Assembly (NCBI GenBank): GCA_964395315.1
Contig: CAYNBI010000015.1
Coordinates: forward strand, 1-50,140
Source: CAVORB01 sp964395315
Lineage (GTDB): Bacteria > Pseudomonadota > Gammaproteobacteria > Chromatiales > Chromatiaceae
Reading direction: 5' to 3'
DNA length: 50,140 nt
Shown here: positions 29,390 through 37,159 of the stretch, piece after piece
Layout: the number at the start of each line of letters is the position of its first letter
Numbering within the stretch: position 1 is the stretch's first letter
Position numbers and translations under genes: made by a program
The notes under the pieces: generated by a model
What the model saw: only the letters and a program-made list of their open reading frames with translations
Database searches by the model: none
What the model was told of the DNA's origin: nothing

Positions 29390-30754
29390 TCAGCCGACCA
29401 GGCGGGAGATGTCGACGTAGAAGGCCAGGGTCATCAGGGCCGCAAGGATGGCGATGCCGATGCGCTGGCCCTGCATCTGCGCCTGCTCGGACAGCGGGCT
29501 GCCCTTGACGGCCTCGATGGCGAAGTACAGCAGGTGCCCACCGTCGAGCACGGGTATGGGCAACAGGTTCAGAACCGCCAGACTGATACTGACCACCGCC
29601 AGGAACTTGACGAAGTAGGCCAGACCGTAGCTCGCCGTCTTGCCCGCAGTCTCGGCGATGGAGATCGGCCCGCTCAGGTTCTCCACCGAGGCCTTGCCGA
29701 TCAGCATGCGCCCGAGAACGCGCAGCATGAGCAGGCTCATGTCGGCCGTCTTGCCCACCGCAGCGCCCATCGCCTCCAATGGCCCCGCCCGCACCTCGGT
29801 GCGGTACTGGTCGAATAGATCATCGGGGACCTGAGCCGCGGCGCCGATGCGTCCTACCCGGCCCGTAGGCCCGTCCACGGCGCGCGGCGTCACGAACATG
29901 TCGAGCACCTCGCCCTGCCGCTCGATCTCCAGCTGCAGCGTGTCTCCCGGGTGATCCTGCACGATATCGACCCATTGCTGCCAGCTGGCCACCTCCGCCC
30001 CCGACGCGCTCAGCACGAGATCGCCCGGGCGCAGGCCCGCCTCCTCGGCGGCCTCTCCCGGTACCAGTTCTCCGATGACCGGGGGCAAGGTCGGCCGGGC
30101 TGGCGTCAGGCCCAGGTTCGCGAGGATGGCCGGGTCGTCAGGAAGCGCGGCCAGCGCGCCGCCCGGAAGCAAACGCACCGCTTCGAGTCCATCTTCTCCC
30201 CGCACCCGAACCGGCAAATCTTCGCCGTCCAGGACCTCCGCCATGAGGGCGAACACCGCTGCCTCCCAGGTCGGCGTTGGACGATCACCCACGGCAAGCA
30301 GTTCGTCCCCGGGGGCGAAATCCGCCTGCTCGGCCAACGAGCCGCGCTCGACCTCCCCCACCAGCGCCCGGGTGCCGACGTCGCCCAGCACCAGGATGCC
30401 CCAGTAGGCCGCGATCGCGAACAGGAAGTTGAACAGGGGGCCGGCGGCAACGATGGCGGAACGCTTCCAGAGAGCCTGGCGGTTGAAGGCGAGATGACGC
30501 TCCCCGACGGGCACCGTGTCCTCGCGCTCATCGAGCATCTTGACGTAGCCACCAAGGGGAATCGCGGCGACGACGTACTCGGTGCCGTCCGTCGGGCTCA
30601 CGCGCTTGAGCAGGGGCCTTCCGAAACCGATGGAGAAGCGCAGCACCTTGACGCCGAGCTTCCGGGCGACCCAGAAGTGACCGTACTCATGCACGGCGAT
30701 CAGGATCGCCAGGGCAGCGACAAAGGAAACAGCGGTGAAGAGAAGGTTTTGCAT
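29390..30754 (-). CDS. rseP: RIP metalloprotease RseP
   Basis: RseP is an inner-membrane site-2 protease that cleaves anti-sigma factors and remnant signal peptides. The 454-residue protein has the zinc motif HEYGH (His22, Glu23, His26) in the first membrane segment. Two PDZ domains occupy about residues 115-310 (GSLAEQADFAPGDELLAVGDRP and PGEAAEEAGLRPGDLVLSASG). The third metal ligand motif PIPVLDGGHLL is near the C-terminus. ATG 30754 is six bases after the dxr stop. It forms the dxr-rseP-bamA series. Confidence 0.97.
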   Translation of the reverse strand: MQNLLFTAVSFVAALAILIAVHEYGHFWVARKLGVKVLRFSIGFGRPLLKRVSPTDGTEYVVAAIPLGGYVKMLDEREDTVPVGERHLAFNRQALWKRSAIVAAGPLFNFLFAIAAYWGILVLGDVGTRALVGEVERGSLAEQADFAPGDELLAVGDRPTPTWEAAVFALMAEVLDGEDLPVRVRGEDGLEAVRLLPGGALAALPDDPAILANLGLTPARPTLPPVIGELVPGEAAEEAGLRPGDLVLSASGAEVASWQQWVDIVQDHPGDTLQLEIERQGEVLDMFVTPRAVDGPTGRVGRIGAAAQVPDDLFDQYRTEVRAGPLEAMGAAVGKTADMSLLMLRVLGRMLIGKASVENLSGPISIAETAGKTASYGLAYFVKFLAVVSISLAVLNLLPIPVLDGGHLLYFAIEAVKGSPLSEQAQMQGQRIGIAILAALMTLAFYVDISRLVG

Positions 30755-30760
30755 GGCCTC

Positions 30761-31948
30761 TTATCCGACTTGCACGCCCAGGTTTTGTTCCGCCACGGCC
30801 CGCGCACGCCGATCGACGTCCAGAAGGTGCGCGATGTCCGCTTTGTCGACGGCCTCGGGAGCCAGGGCATCGAGGGTGCGCTCGACGAGCTCGGCGATAG
30901 CGGTGAATCCGATTCGCCCGCCCAGAAAGGCCGCCACCGCGACCTCGTTGGCAGCGTTGAGGATAGCGGGCGCCGTGCCGCCGGCCTCCGCCGCCCGGAT
31001 GGCCAGATCCAGACAGGGGTAGCGCGCGAGACCTGGCGCCTGGAAGTCGAGCCGCGCGACCGCGAGCAGATCCAAGGCCGCCACCCCGGATTCCATGCGC
31101 TCGGGCCAGGCAAGGGCATGGGCGATAGGGGTGCGCATGTCCGGATTCCCCAGCTGCGCCAGCACGGATCCGTCGACGAACTGAACCAGGGAGTGCACGA
31201 CGCTCTGGGGATGAATCACGACCTGCACCCGATCCGGGGTGGTGCCGAAGAGCCAACAGGCCTCGATGAGCTCCAGTCCCTTGTTCATCATGGTCGCCGA
31301 ATCCACCGAGATCTTGCGGCCCATGTCCCAGTTGGGATGGGCGCAAGCCTGCTCAGGGGTCACCGCCTGCAGCGCCTCCAGCGGGGTATCGCGAAACGGG
31401 CCGCCCGAAGCGGTGAGCAGAATCCGCTCCACGCCCACCGCGTCGAACCCACGCCCGTAGTCAGCGGGTAGGCACTGAAAGATGGCGTTGTGCTCGCTGT
31501 CGATCGGGAGCAGCAGGGCCCCGCTCGCCCTGACCGCATCCATCAGGATCTCGCCTGCGACCACGAGCGCCTCCTTGTTGGCGAGCAGCACCCGCTTCCC
31601 CGCGCGCGCCGCCGCCAGAGTCGGCATGAGCCCCGCCGCGCCGACGATGGCAGCCATGACACAGTCCGCATCCGGCAAGGAGGCGACGGTCTCGAGCGCC
31701 TGCGGCCCGGCCAGCACCTCCGGCGGCCGCTCCATGCCCGCGAGCAAATCCCGAAGTCGCGTCGCGGCCTGGGGGTCCGCCATGACCGCGTAGGCCGGCC
31801 GGTGAAGACGGCACTGCAGCGCCAGGCCCTCGGCGTCGCGATGGGCGGTGACGGCGACCACGCGAAAACGCGCCGGGTGACGCGCCACTACGTCCAGCGT
31901 GCTGATGCCGATGGAGCCCGTAGCGCCCAGGACCGTGATACCGATCAC
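30761..31948 (-). CDS. dxr: 1-deoxy-D-xylulose 5-phosphate reductoisomerase
   Basis: Dxr converts DXP to MEP, the committed step of the non-mevalonate isoprenoid pathway, which supplies undecaprenyl phosphate made by UppS nearby. The 395-residue protein has the NADPH-binding GATGSIG (8-14), the metal and substrate segment LLPIDSEHNAIFQCL, TASGGPFRDTP, and the HPNWDMGRKISVDSATMMNKGLELIEACWLF signature. Its start at 31948 overlaps cdsA by four bases. Confidence 0.97.
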   Translation of the reverse strand: MIGITVLGATGSIGISTLDVVARHPARFRVVAVTAHRDAEGLALQCRLHRPAYAVMADPQAATRLRDLLAGMERPPEVLAGPQALETVASLPDADCVMAAIVGAAGLMPTLAAARAGKRVLLANKEALVVAGEILMDAVRASGALLLPIDSEHNAIFQCLPADYGRGFDAVGVERILLTASGGPFRDTPLEALQAVTPEQACAHPNWDMGRKISVDSATMMNKGLELIEACWLFGTTPDRVQVVIHPQSVVHSLVQFVDGSVLAQLGNPDMRTPIAHALAWPERMESGVAALDLLAVARLDFQAPGLARYPCLDLAIRAAEAGGTAPAILNAANEVAVAAFLGGRIGFTAIAELVERTLDALAPEAVDKADIAHLLDVDRRARAVAEQNLGVQVG

Positions 31949-32778
31949 GGGCTCGCCTCCAACCAGAGCATCCCCAGCGCGAAGACGGGCGCCGCGGCGG
32001 TCAGGCTATCGATACGATCGAGGACGCCGCCGTGTCCGGGCAGGAGCCGCCCCGAATCCTTCAGTCCCCGACGGCGCTTGAGCAGGCTCTCGAACAGATC
32101 GCCGATGACGGAGATGAATGCGGTGATCGTGCAGATCGCCACGACGATCAGCGCCGGCGTTATCCCGAGACCCATGGCCCAAGCCAGGATCAGACCGCAG
32201 CAGGCGGCAGCCGCGAGGGCGCCGTACACGCCGACCCGGGTCTTGCCGGGGCTGAGCACCGGAGCCAGCTTCGCACGGCCCCAGCGTCGGCCGGCGAAAT
32301 AGGCCGCCGAGTCCGCCACCCAGATGAGCACCAGCAGGAACATGACCAGCCAGCGGCCCTCCCCGTTCATGGTGTGCAGTACCACCATCGCCGCCCAAGG
32401 GCCGATCAGCACCGGCAGCCCCAGCACCACCAACACCGGATCGTGACCGATCGCCGGCTCGACGCGGCGAAGCCGCAGGAGGTAAACCGCCGCGGCGAAC
32501 CACAGCAGGCCGACCGGGATCAGCAGGTACGACGTCCACGTCTGGACAGGGAGCCGCCACAACAGCAGCAGGCAGGCACCGACCAAGATAAGGTAGGCGA
32601 TGCGACCGAGAGGCTTGCCGATGCCGGCGAGCGTGGTCCACTCCCAGGCTGCCAGCCCGACCACGACCGCGAGACAAAGGCTCAGATAGGCCGTCGGCAG
32701 CAACAGCACCGCTGCCGTCGCGAGCGGGGCCAAAAGGAGCGCGGTAAGCACCCGCTGCTGCAGTGAGCTCAGGGGCAT
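31945..32778 (-). CDS. cdsA: Phosphatidate cytidylyltransferase
   Basis: CdsA makes CDP-diacylglycerol, the precursor of membrane phospholipids. The 277-residue protein has about eight hydrophobic segments. The family signature near the C-terminus, LFESLLKRRRGLKDSGRLLPGHGGVLDRIDSL, contains the conserved Lys-Asp and PGHGG..DR.D metal-binding residues. It overlaps dxr at its end and follows uppS by ten bases, so the segment is tightly packed. Confidence 0.97.
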   Translation of the reverse strand: MPLSSLQQRVLTALLLAPLATAAVLLLPTAYLSLCLAVVVGLAAWEWTTLAGIGKPLGRIAYLILVGACLLLLWRLPVQTWTSYLLIPVGLLWFAAAVYLLRLRRVEPAIGHDPVLVVLGLPVLIGPWAAMVVLHTMNGEGRWLVMFLLVLIWVADSAAYFAGRRWGRAKLAPVLSPGKTRVGVYGALAAAACCGLILAWAMGLGITPALIVVAICTITAFISVIGDLFESLLKRRRGLKDSGRLLPGHGGVLDRIDSLTAAAPVFALGMLWLEASP

Positions 32779-32788
32779 GGGCGCGGCC

Positions 32789-33601
32789 TTACGGGGCCTC
32801 GTCCCCGGACGCGGAGGCGATCTGCTCTGCGGTCTGTCCGAACCGCCTTTGGCGACGGGCGAAGTCCGCCAGCGCGGCGCGATAGGCCTGCTTACCGAAC
32901 TCGGGCCACATCAGGTCCGTGAAGTAGAGCTCGGTGTAGGCGGTTTGCCACAACAGGAAGTTGCTCAGGCGCTTCTCGCCCCCGGTGCGGATGAACAGAT
33001 CCGGATCCGGCAGGTGCGGAAAGGCCAGGCGGGCCGCGACGACTTCGTCGTCGATCGCCGCGCAATCGAGCACGCCCTGCCGCACCTCCATTGCGATCCG
33101 CCGGGCGGCCTGGACGATATCCCATCGACCGCCGTAGTTGGCGGCGATCTGGAGATCCATGCGATCGTTGCGGGCCGTCAACTCCTCGGCCTCCGCGATT
33201 CTGATCTGAAGCTTGTCGGGAAAAGCACCGCGGTCGCCGATGACGCGCAGCCGCACGCCGTTCTCGTCGAGCCGGCGAACCTCCGCCCGCAAGGCGCTCA
33301 CGAAAAGCTCGATGAGCAGATTGACCTCGGACTTGGGCCGCCGCCAGTTCTCGCTGCTGAAGGCGAACAGGGTGAGCGCGCGCACACCCTGGCGAACACT
33401 CTCCTCCACCACGGCGCGCACGCTCTTGACACCGGCCCGGTGACCTGCCGTGCGCGGCAGGCTGCGCTGACGCGCCCAACGGCCGTTGCCGTCCATGACG
33501 ATGGCCACATGCCGTGGAATCGGCCCCTTGCGGCGACCGTTGTCCGGTGCCTGGCTGTCGGTGTCCACGATCGCGACGATAGGAGCGAAGAAACGCTTCA
33601 A
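32789..33601 (-). CDS. uppS: Di-trans,poly-cis-undecaprenyl-diphosphate synthase
   Basis: UppS extends farnesyl diphosphate to the C55 carrier lipid used for peptidoglycan and O-antigen. The 270-residue product has the cis-prenyltransferase motifs HVAIVMDGNGRWARQR (catalytic Asp37), FAFSSENWRRP, and DLFIRTGGEKRLSNFLLWQTAYTELYF. The first 28 residues are a slightly long, non-conserved leader. Its start overlaps the frr stop by four bases. Confidence 0.97.
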   Translation of the reverse strand: MKRFFAPIVAIVDTDSQAPDNGRRKGPIPRHVAIVMDGNGRWARQRSLPRTAGHRAGVKSVRAVVEESVRQGVRALTLFAFSSENWRRPKSEVNLLIELFVSALRAEVRRLDENGVRLRVIGDRGAFPDKLQIRIAEAEELTARNDRMDLQIAANYGGRWDIVQAARRIAMEVRQGVLDCAAIDDEVVAARLAFPHLPDPDLFIRTGGEKRLSNFLLWQTAYTELYFTDLMWPEFGKQAYRAALADFARRQRRFGQTAEQIASASGDEAP

Positions 33602-34155
33602 ATGGACATCAAGTCCGCTTCCTTCTCCTCGAGCACCTCATCGACTTCCTTGACGTACTGGTCGGTGAGCTTCTGGACGATCTCCTGACCGCGCCTTTCG
33701 TCGTCCTCGGAGATCATCTTCTCCTTCACCGCCTCCTTGAGCTCGTTGTTGGCGTCGCGGCGGATGTTGCGGACCGCGACGCGCGCCTGCTCCGCCTCGT
33801 GGCGCGCCACCTTGATGAGGTCGCGGCGGCGCTCCTCCGTCAGGGGAGGCATCGGTACGCGGATCACCATACCCGCGGTGTTGGGATTGAGGCCCAGATC
33901 AGACTGCATGATGGCCTTCTCCACCGCCTGCACCATGCCCTTCTCCCAGGGCGTGACCGCCAGGGTGCGCGCGTCCTCCGCGGTGACGTTGGCCACCTGT
34001 TTGATCGGCACCTCGGACCCGTAGTAGTTCACCATGACATGGTCCAGCAGAGCCGGATGGGCGCGCCCGGTGCGAATCTTGGCCAGTTCATGGCGCAGCG
34101 CCTCGACGCTCTTGCTCATGCGCGATGTCGCGTCTTTCTTGATGTCCTCGATCAT
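33598..34155 (-). CDS. frr: Ribosome recycling factor
   Basis: RRF separates ribosomal subunits after termination together with EF-G. The 185-residue product has the two-domain family sequence: MSKSVEALRHELAKIRTGRAHPALLDHV, NTAGMVIRVPMPPLTEERRRDL, VRNIRRDAN and a helical C-terminus. ATG 34155 is preferred over the TTG six bases earlier, and lies two bases after the pyrH stop, giving the pyrH-frr coupling usual in bacteria. Confidence 0.97.
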   Translation of the reverse strand: MIEDIKKDATSRMSKSVEALRHELAKIRTGRAHPALLDHVMVNYYGSEVPIKQVANVTAEDARTLAVTPWEKGMVQAVEKAIMQSDLGLNPNTAGMVIRVPMPPLTEERRRDLIKVARHEAEQARVAVRNIRRDANNELKEAVKEKMISEDDERRGQEIVQKLTDQYVKEVDEVLEEKEADLMSI

Positions 34156-34157
34156 GA

Positions 34158-34880
34158 TCAATCCCCACTTTCAACCAGGGACCCAACCGCCTCCCCCTGC
34201 ATCAGCCTCATCAGGGCTCCGGGCTTGTTGATGTTCATGACGCGCATCGGTATCCGATTATCGCGGCACAAAACGATGGCGGTCGCGTCCATCACCTTCA
34301 GGTTTTCACGCAGCGCCTGATTGTAGGTCAATCGGTTGTACAACACCGCATCGGGATTGCTGACCGGATCGGCGGAGTAGACGCCGTCGACCTTGGTAGC
34401 CTTAATCAGCAGGTCCGCGCCGATCTCGACCGCCCGCAGGCTCGCGGCGGAATCCGTGGTGAAGAAGGGATTGCCGGTGCCGGCGGCGAAGATGGTTACC
34501 CGGCCCTTTTCCAGATGGCGCACGGCGCGCCGGCGGATGTAGTCCTCGCAGACCTGATTGACCTTGAGGGCGGACATGACCCGCGTCGGGACCTCGAGCC
34601 GTTCCAGCGCATCCTGCATCGCCAGCGAGTTGATGACCGTCGCGAGCATGCCCATGTGGTCCCCCGTCACTCGGTCCATCCCCGCCTCCGCGAGGCCAGC
34701 GCCGCGGAAGATGTTGCCGCCGCCGATCACCAGCGCGACCTGGACACCGGCGCCCGCCAGGTCCCGAACCTCAACCGCGAGGCGGCCGATGACGGCTGGA
34801 TCGATGCCGTAGTCGCCGTCACCCATCAGGGCCTCACCGCTGAGCTTGAGGAGAATGCGTCGATAAGCGAGATGGGTCAC
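34158..34880 (-). CDS. pyrH: UMP kinase
   Basis: PyrH phosphorylates UMP to UDP. The 240-residue protein has the amino-acid-kinase fold: RILLKLSGEALMG, VIGGGNIFRG, DRVTGDHMGMLATVINS, and AAGTGNPFFTTDSAASLRAVEIGADLLIKATKVDGVY. The end MRVMNINKPGALMRLMQG is typical of the hexameric bacterial enzyme. It follows tsf by 43 bp and precedes frr. Confidence 0.98.
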   Translation of the reverse strand: MTHLAYRRILLKLSGEALMGDGDYGIDPAVIGRLAVEVRDLAGAGVQVALVIGGGNIFRGAGLAEAGMDRVTGDHMGMLATVINSLAMQDALERLEVPTRVMSALKVNQVCEDYIRRRAVRHLEKGRVTIFAAGTGNPFFTTDSAASLRAVEIGADLLIKATKVDGVYSADPVSNPDAVLYNRLTYNQALRENLKVMDATAIVLCRDNRIPMRVMNINKPGALMRLMQGEAVGSLVESGD

Positions 34881-34923
34881 GTGGGTTCGGCTCCGGTGGA
34901 TCGATGCAGGGGATTCGAGCGCC

Positions 34924-35811
34924 TCAGCCGCCCCGGACCTGAGCCATCACTTCCTCGGCGAAGTTGTCCGTTCTCTTTTCGATTCCCTCCCCCACCTCGA
35001 CGCGGGCGAAGCGAATGACCTTGGCGCCGGCCTGCTTGAGGAGCTTCTCGACGGTCATGTCCGGATCCTTGACGAAGGCCTGGCCGAGCAGCGTGACCTC
35101 CTCCATGTATTTGCGGACGCGACCCTCGATGATCTTGTCGACGATGTTCTCCGGCTTCCCGCTCTCCAGGGCCTGGGCGCGAAAGATCTCGCGCTCTTTG
35201 GCCAGGGTGTCCGCCGGCACCTGATCGGCGCTCACGCACAGCGGGCTGCTGGCGGCGATGTGCATGGCGATGTCCCTGCCGAGAGTCTCGTCGCCACCCT
35301 CGAGTTCCACCACCACCCCGATGCGCACACCGTGGCGATAGCTGTAGAGCTGGCCCTGCACGTCGTCGAAGCGCAGCAGACGACGCACCTGGATGTTCTC
35401 CCCGATCTTGGCCACCAGGGCCTCGCGGGCCTGTGCGATGCTGGTCGCACCCCCTTCCTCGAACGGCAGCTCGACCAGCGCATCAACATCGGCCACGTCG
35501 CTGGCGAGGGCACGGGCAGCGACCGCGTCCGCGAAGGCGCCGAAATTGCCGTCCTTGGCCACGAAGTCGGTCTCACAGTTGATCTCGACCATCACGCCGT
35601 GCTTGCCGTCATCGGCGACGCTGATCATGACGACACCCTCGGCGGCGATTCGCCCGGCCTTCTTCGCGGCCTTGGCCTGCCCGGACTTGCGCATCAGCTC
35701 GATGGCGGCCTCGATGTCGCCATTCGTCTCCACCAGGGCCTTCTTGCACTCCATCATGCCGGCGCCGGTGCGCTCTCTCAGCTCCTTTACCAAAGCGGCA
35801 GTAATCGCCAT
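34924..35811 (-). CDS. tsf: Elongation factor Ts
   Basis: EF-Ts exchanges nucleotide on EF-Tu. The 295-residue product begins MAITAALVKELRERTGAGMMECKKALVETNGDIEAAIELMRKSGQAKAAKKAGR, a family signature. It also has NCETDFVAKDGNF and AFVKDPDMTVEKLLKQAGAKVIRFARVEVGEGIE. It follows rpsB after 103 bp that hold a terminator-like element. A GAGGAG ribosome site lies directly before the start. Confidence 0.98.
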   Translation of the reverse strand: MAITAALVKELRERTGAGMMECKKALVETNGDIEAAIELMRKSGQAKAAKKAGRIAAEGVVMISVADDGKHGVMVEINCETDFVAKDGNFGAFADAVAARALASDVADVDALVELPFEEGGATSIAQAREALVAKIGENIQVRRLLRFDDVQGQLYSYRHGVRIGVVVELEGGDETLGRDIAMHIAASSPLCVSADQVPADTLAKEREIFRAQALESGKPENIVDKIIEGRVRKYMEEVTLLGQAFVKDPDMTVEKLLKQAGAKVIRFARVEVGEGIEKRTDNFAEEVMAQVRGG

Positions 35812-35828
35812 GACATCAACTCCTCAAG

Positions 35829-35869
35829 AAAAAAAAACCGGGACGCCGGACGGCAGCCCTCGGCTGCCG
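35829..35869 (-). terminator. Terminator or attenuator between rpsB and tsf
   Basis: On the minus strand an 8-bp perfect stem (35869-35862 with 35858-35851, CGGCAGCC arms, 3-base loop) is followed by a small CCGG/CCGG stem (35849-35846 with 35841-35838) and then nine T's (35837-35829). This is a textbook intrinsic terminator inside the rpsB-tsf operon. Partial termination here would lower tsf relative to rpsB transcription. Confidence 0.75.
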
Positions 35870-35914
35870 CTCGATGTCCGCTCGCGGGCGTGTCGGCGCC
35901 CGCCGCGCAACGGG

Positions 35915-36679
35915 TTACTTGGCCGCCGCTTGGGCCTCAGCCGCGCTCTTGTCGTCCTCGGCGACGAACTCGTCGACCTGACCGACTGCCGCTGCAGCCG
36001 CCGAGCGACCGTCGAGCACGGCCGAGGCGGCGCCCTCGATGTAGAGGCGCACCGCACGAATGGCGTCGTCGTTGCCGGGGATCACATAGTCGATCTTCCC
36101 CGGGTCATTGTTGGTGTCCACCACCCCGACCACGGGGATGCCAAGCTTGTTGGCCTCGCTCACGGCGATCTTCTCGTGCCCGACGTCGACGATGAACAGT
36201 GCGTCCGGAAGCCGCTCCATGTCCTTGATGCCACCCAGGCTCTGATCGAGCTTGGCCTTCTCCCGGCTGAGACCGAGCGCCTCCTTCTTATTGAATCGCT
36301 GAATGGAGCCGTCTTCGAACATGGTCTCGAGCTCCTTGAGGCGCTTGATCGACTGCCGGATGGTCCTGAAGTTGGTCAGCATCCCGCCGAGCCAGCGATA
36401 GTCGACGTAGGGCATGCCGCAGCGTGCGGCTTGCTCGCGAACCGCCTCGCGCGCCGCCCGCTTGGTGCCGACGAACAGGATCTTGCCGCCGTTCGCCGCC
36501 AACGAGCCCATGTAGTTCATCGCCTCCTGGTACAGAGGAAGCGTCTTCTCGAGATTGATGATGTGGATCTTGTTGCGATGCCCGAAGATGTAGGCGCCCA
36601 TCTTGGGGTTCCAGTATCGGGTCTGATGCCCGAAATGGACGCCCGCCTCCAGCATCTGACGCATGGAAACTTCACTCAC
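35915..36679 (-). CDS. rpsB: 30S ribosomal protein S2
   Basis: S2 is a structural protein of the small subunit. The 254-residue product begins MSEVSMRQMLEAGVHFGHQTRYWNPKMGAYIFG and includes NGGKILFVGTKRAAREAV and the coiled-coil insert IKRLKELETMFEDGSIQRFNKKEALGLSREKAKLDQSLGGIKDM. The GTG at 36679 matches the start of the Escherichia coli protein; an ATG at 36664 would remove SEVS. A structured leader lies directly upstream. Alanine-rich C-terminal tail (AAEAQAAAK). Confidence 0.97.
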   Translation of the reverse strand: MSEVSMRQMLEAGVHFGHQTRYWNPKMGAYIFGHRNKIHIINLEKTLPLYQEAMNYMGSLAANGGKILFVGTKRAAREAVREQAARCGMPYVDYRWLGGMLTNFRTIRQSIKRLKELETMFEDGSIQRFNKKEALGLSREKAKLDQSLGGIKDMERLPDALFIVDVGHEKIAVSEANKLGIPVVGVVDTNNDPGKIDYVIPGNDDAIRAVRLYIEGAASAVLDGRSAAAAAVGQVDEFVAEDDKSAAEAQAAAK

Positions 36680-36769
36680 TTCGAATTGTCCTCATGACTT
36701 GGGTTTGACCTCCACGCTTCCCGGGGCGCAACCCGCTGGGCGGGCACCCAGCGCCCCGTGCCGAAGCGT
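36680..36769 (-). promoter_or_regulatory. rpsB leader, S2-type (t44/Tff-like) with pseudoknot
   Basis: Read on the minus strand the leader folds into nested helices. A 7-bp outer stem pairs 36763-36769 with 36714-36720, a 7-bp stem pairs 36751-36757 with 36723-36729, and a short TGGG/CCCA hairpin caps it. A bulged GGGTT (36734-36730) can pair with AACCC (36705-36701) just before the ribosome site. This helix-plus-pseudoknot pattern is what S2 autoregulatory leaders of gammaproteobacteria show; binding of S2 would block translation. It occupies the map-rpsB gap, as the t44 RNA does in Escherichia coli. Confidence 0.62.
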
Positions 36770-36972
36770 GTGTGTATTGCCGCGAGAACCGATCCGCGGA
36801 CTGGCAGAGTCGGACCGGCTCGCGGGTGTGCTTTCGCTCATCGCGACCTTGCGGAACAGCGGATTCCACGGCTTGCTCGAACGAAATCGCGGCAAGCCGC
36901 CCGGGCTCGGCCCCGACCACTGCTGGATTCGCCCCCGACAGAAGGCCACGCCGAGATGGACCGGGGATGAGC

Positions 36973-37006
36973 CAAAAATAAAGCGAAAAACAGTCGTTTT
37001 TCGCTT
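36973..37006 (-). terminator. Strong intrinsic terminator upstream of the rpsB leader
   Basis: A perfect 11-bp stem (36981-36991 with 36996-37006) with a 4-base loop is followed on the minus strand by TATTTTT. On the plus strand the stem is followed by CGGG, so it acts only for leftward transcription. It lies about 70 bases downstream of the minus-strand promoter at 37075-37104. Confidence 0.75.
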
Positions 37007-37068
37007 CGGGTTCTGGCGCCGCTGCCGCCGCTTAGGTGGCAAAGCCGCGCGGTGTTTGCCGTACCGCG
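36973..37068 (-). ncRNA. Possible short RNA of about 95 bases, or attenuated rpsB leader
   Basis: A promoter (37104-37075) and an intrinsic terminator (37006-36973) on the same strand would define a transcript of roughly 95 bases. Two exclusive stems are possible inside (GCCGCG with CGCGGC, or GGCAAA with TTTGCC), which would suit a switch. No open frame with a ribosome site is present. Either a small RNA or an rpsB attenuator fits; no family was recognised. Confidence 0.35.
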
Positions 37069-37084
37069 GCGTGTTTTATAGCAT
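37056..37084 (+). promoter_or_regulatory. Candidate promoter for map-glnD
   Basis: TTGCCG (37056-37061), a 17-base spacer and TAGCAT (37079-37084) precede map by about 75 bp. An alternative reading is TTTGCC (37055-37060) and TATAGC (37077-37082) with 16 bases between. The -10 region overlaps that of the leftward promoter, so the two directions may compete. Confidence 0.3.
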
Positions 37085-37104
37085 AGTGGGCTTCGCCCGG
37101 GCAA
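37075..37104 (-). promoter_or_regulatory. Promoter firing toward rpsB
   Basis: TTGCCC (37104-37099) and TATAAA (37080-37075) are separated by 18 bases on the minus strand. This is the best leftward promoter in the map-rpsB gap. Transcripts would meet the terminator at 37006-36973 before reaching the rpsB leader. I found no equally good promoter between 36970 and 36775. Confidence 0.5.
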
Positions 37105-37159
37105 TTCTCCCGGCCTTTCGGCAGGTGCCAACTGACCAGTGGATGCTAACGCCCACACC

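Noticed and set aside
29951..31471. 506-codon plus-strand frame opposite rseP and dxr
   Set aside because: It spans the junction of two clear minus-strand genes and shows no protein-like features.
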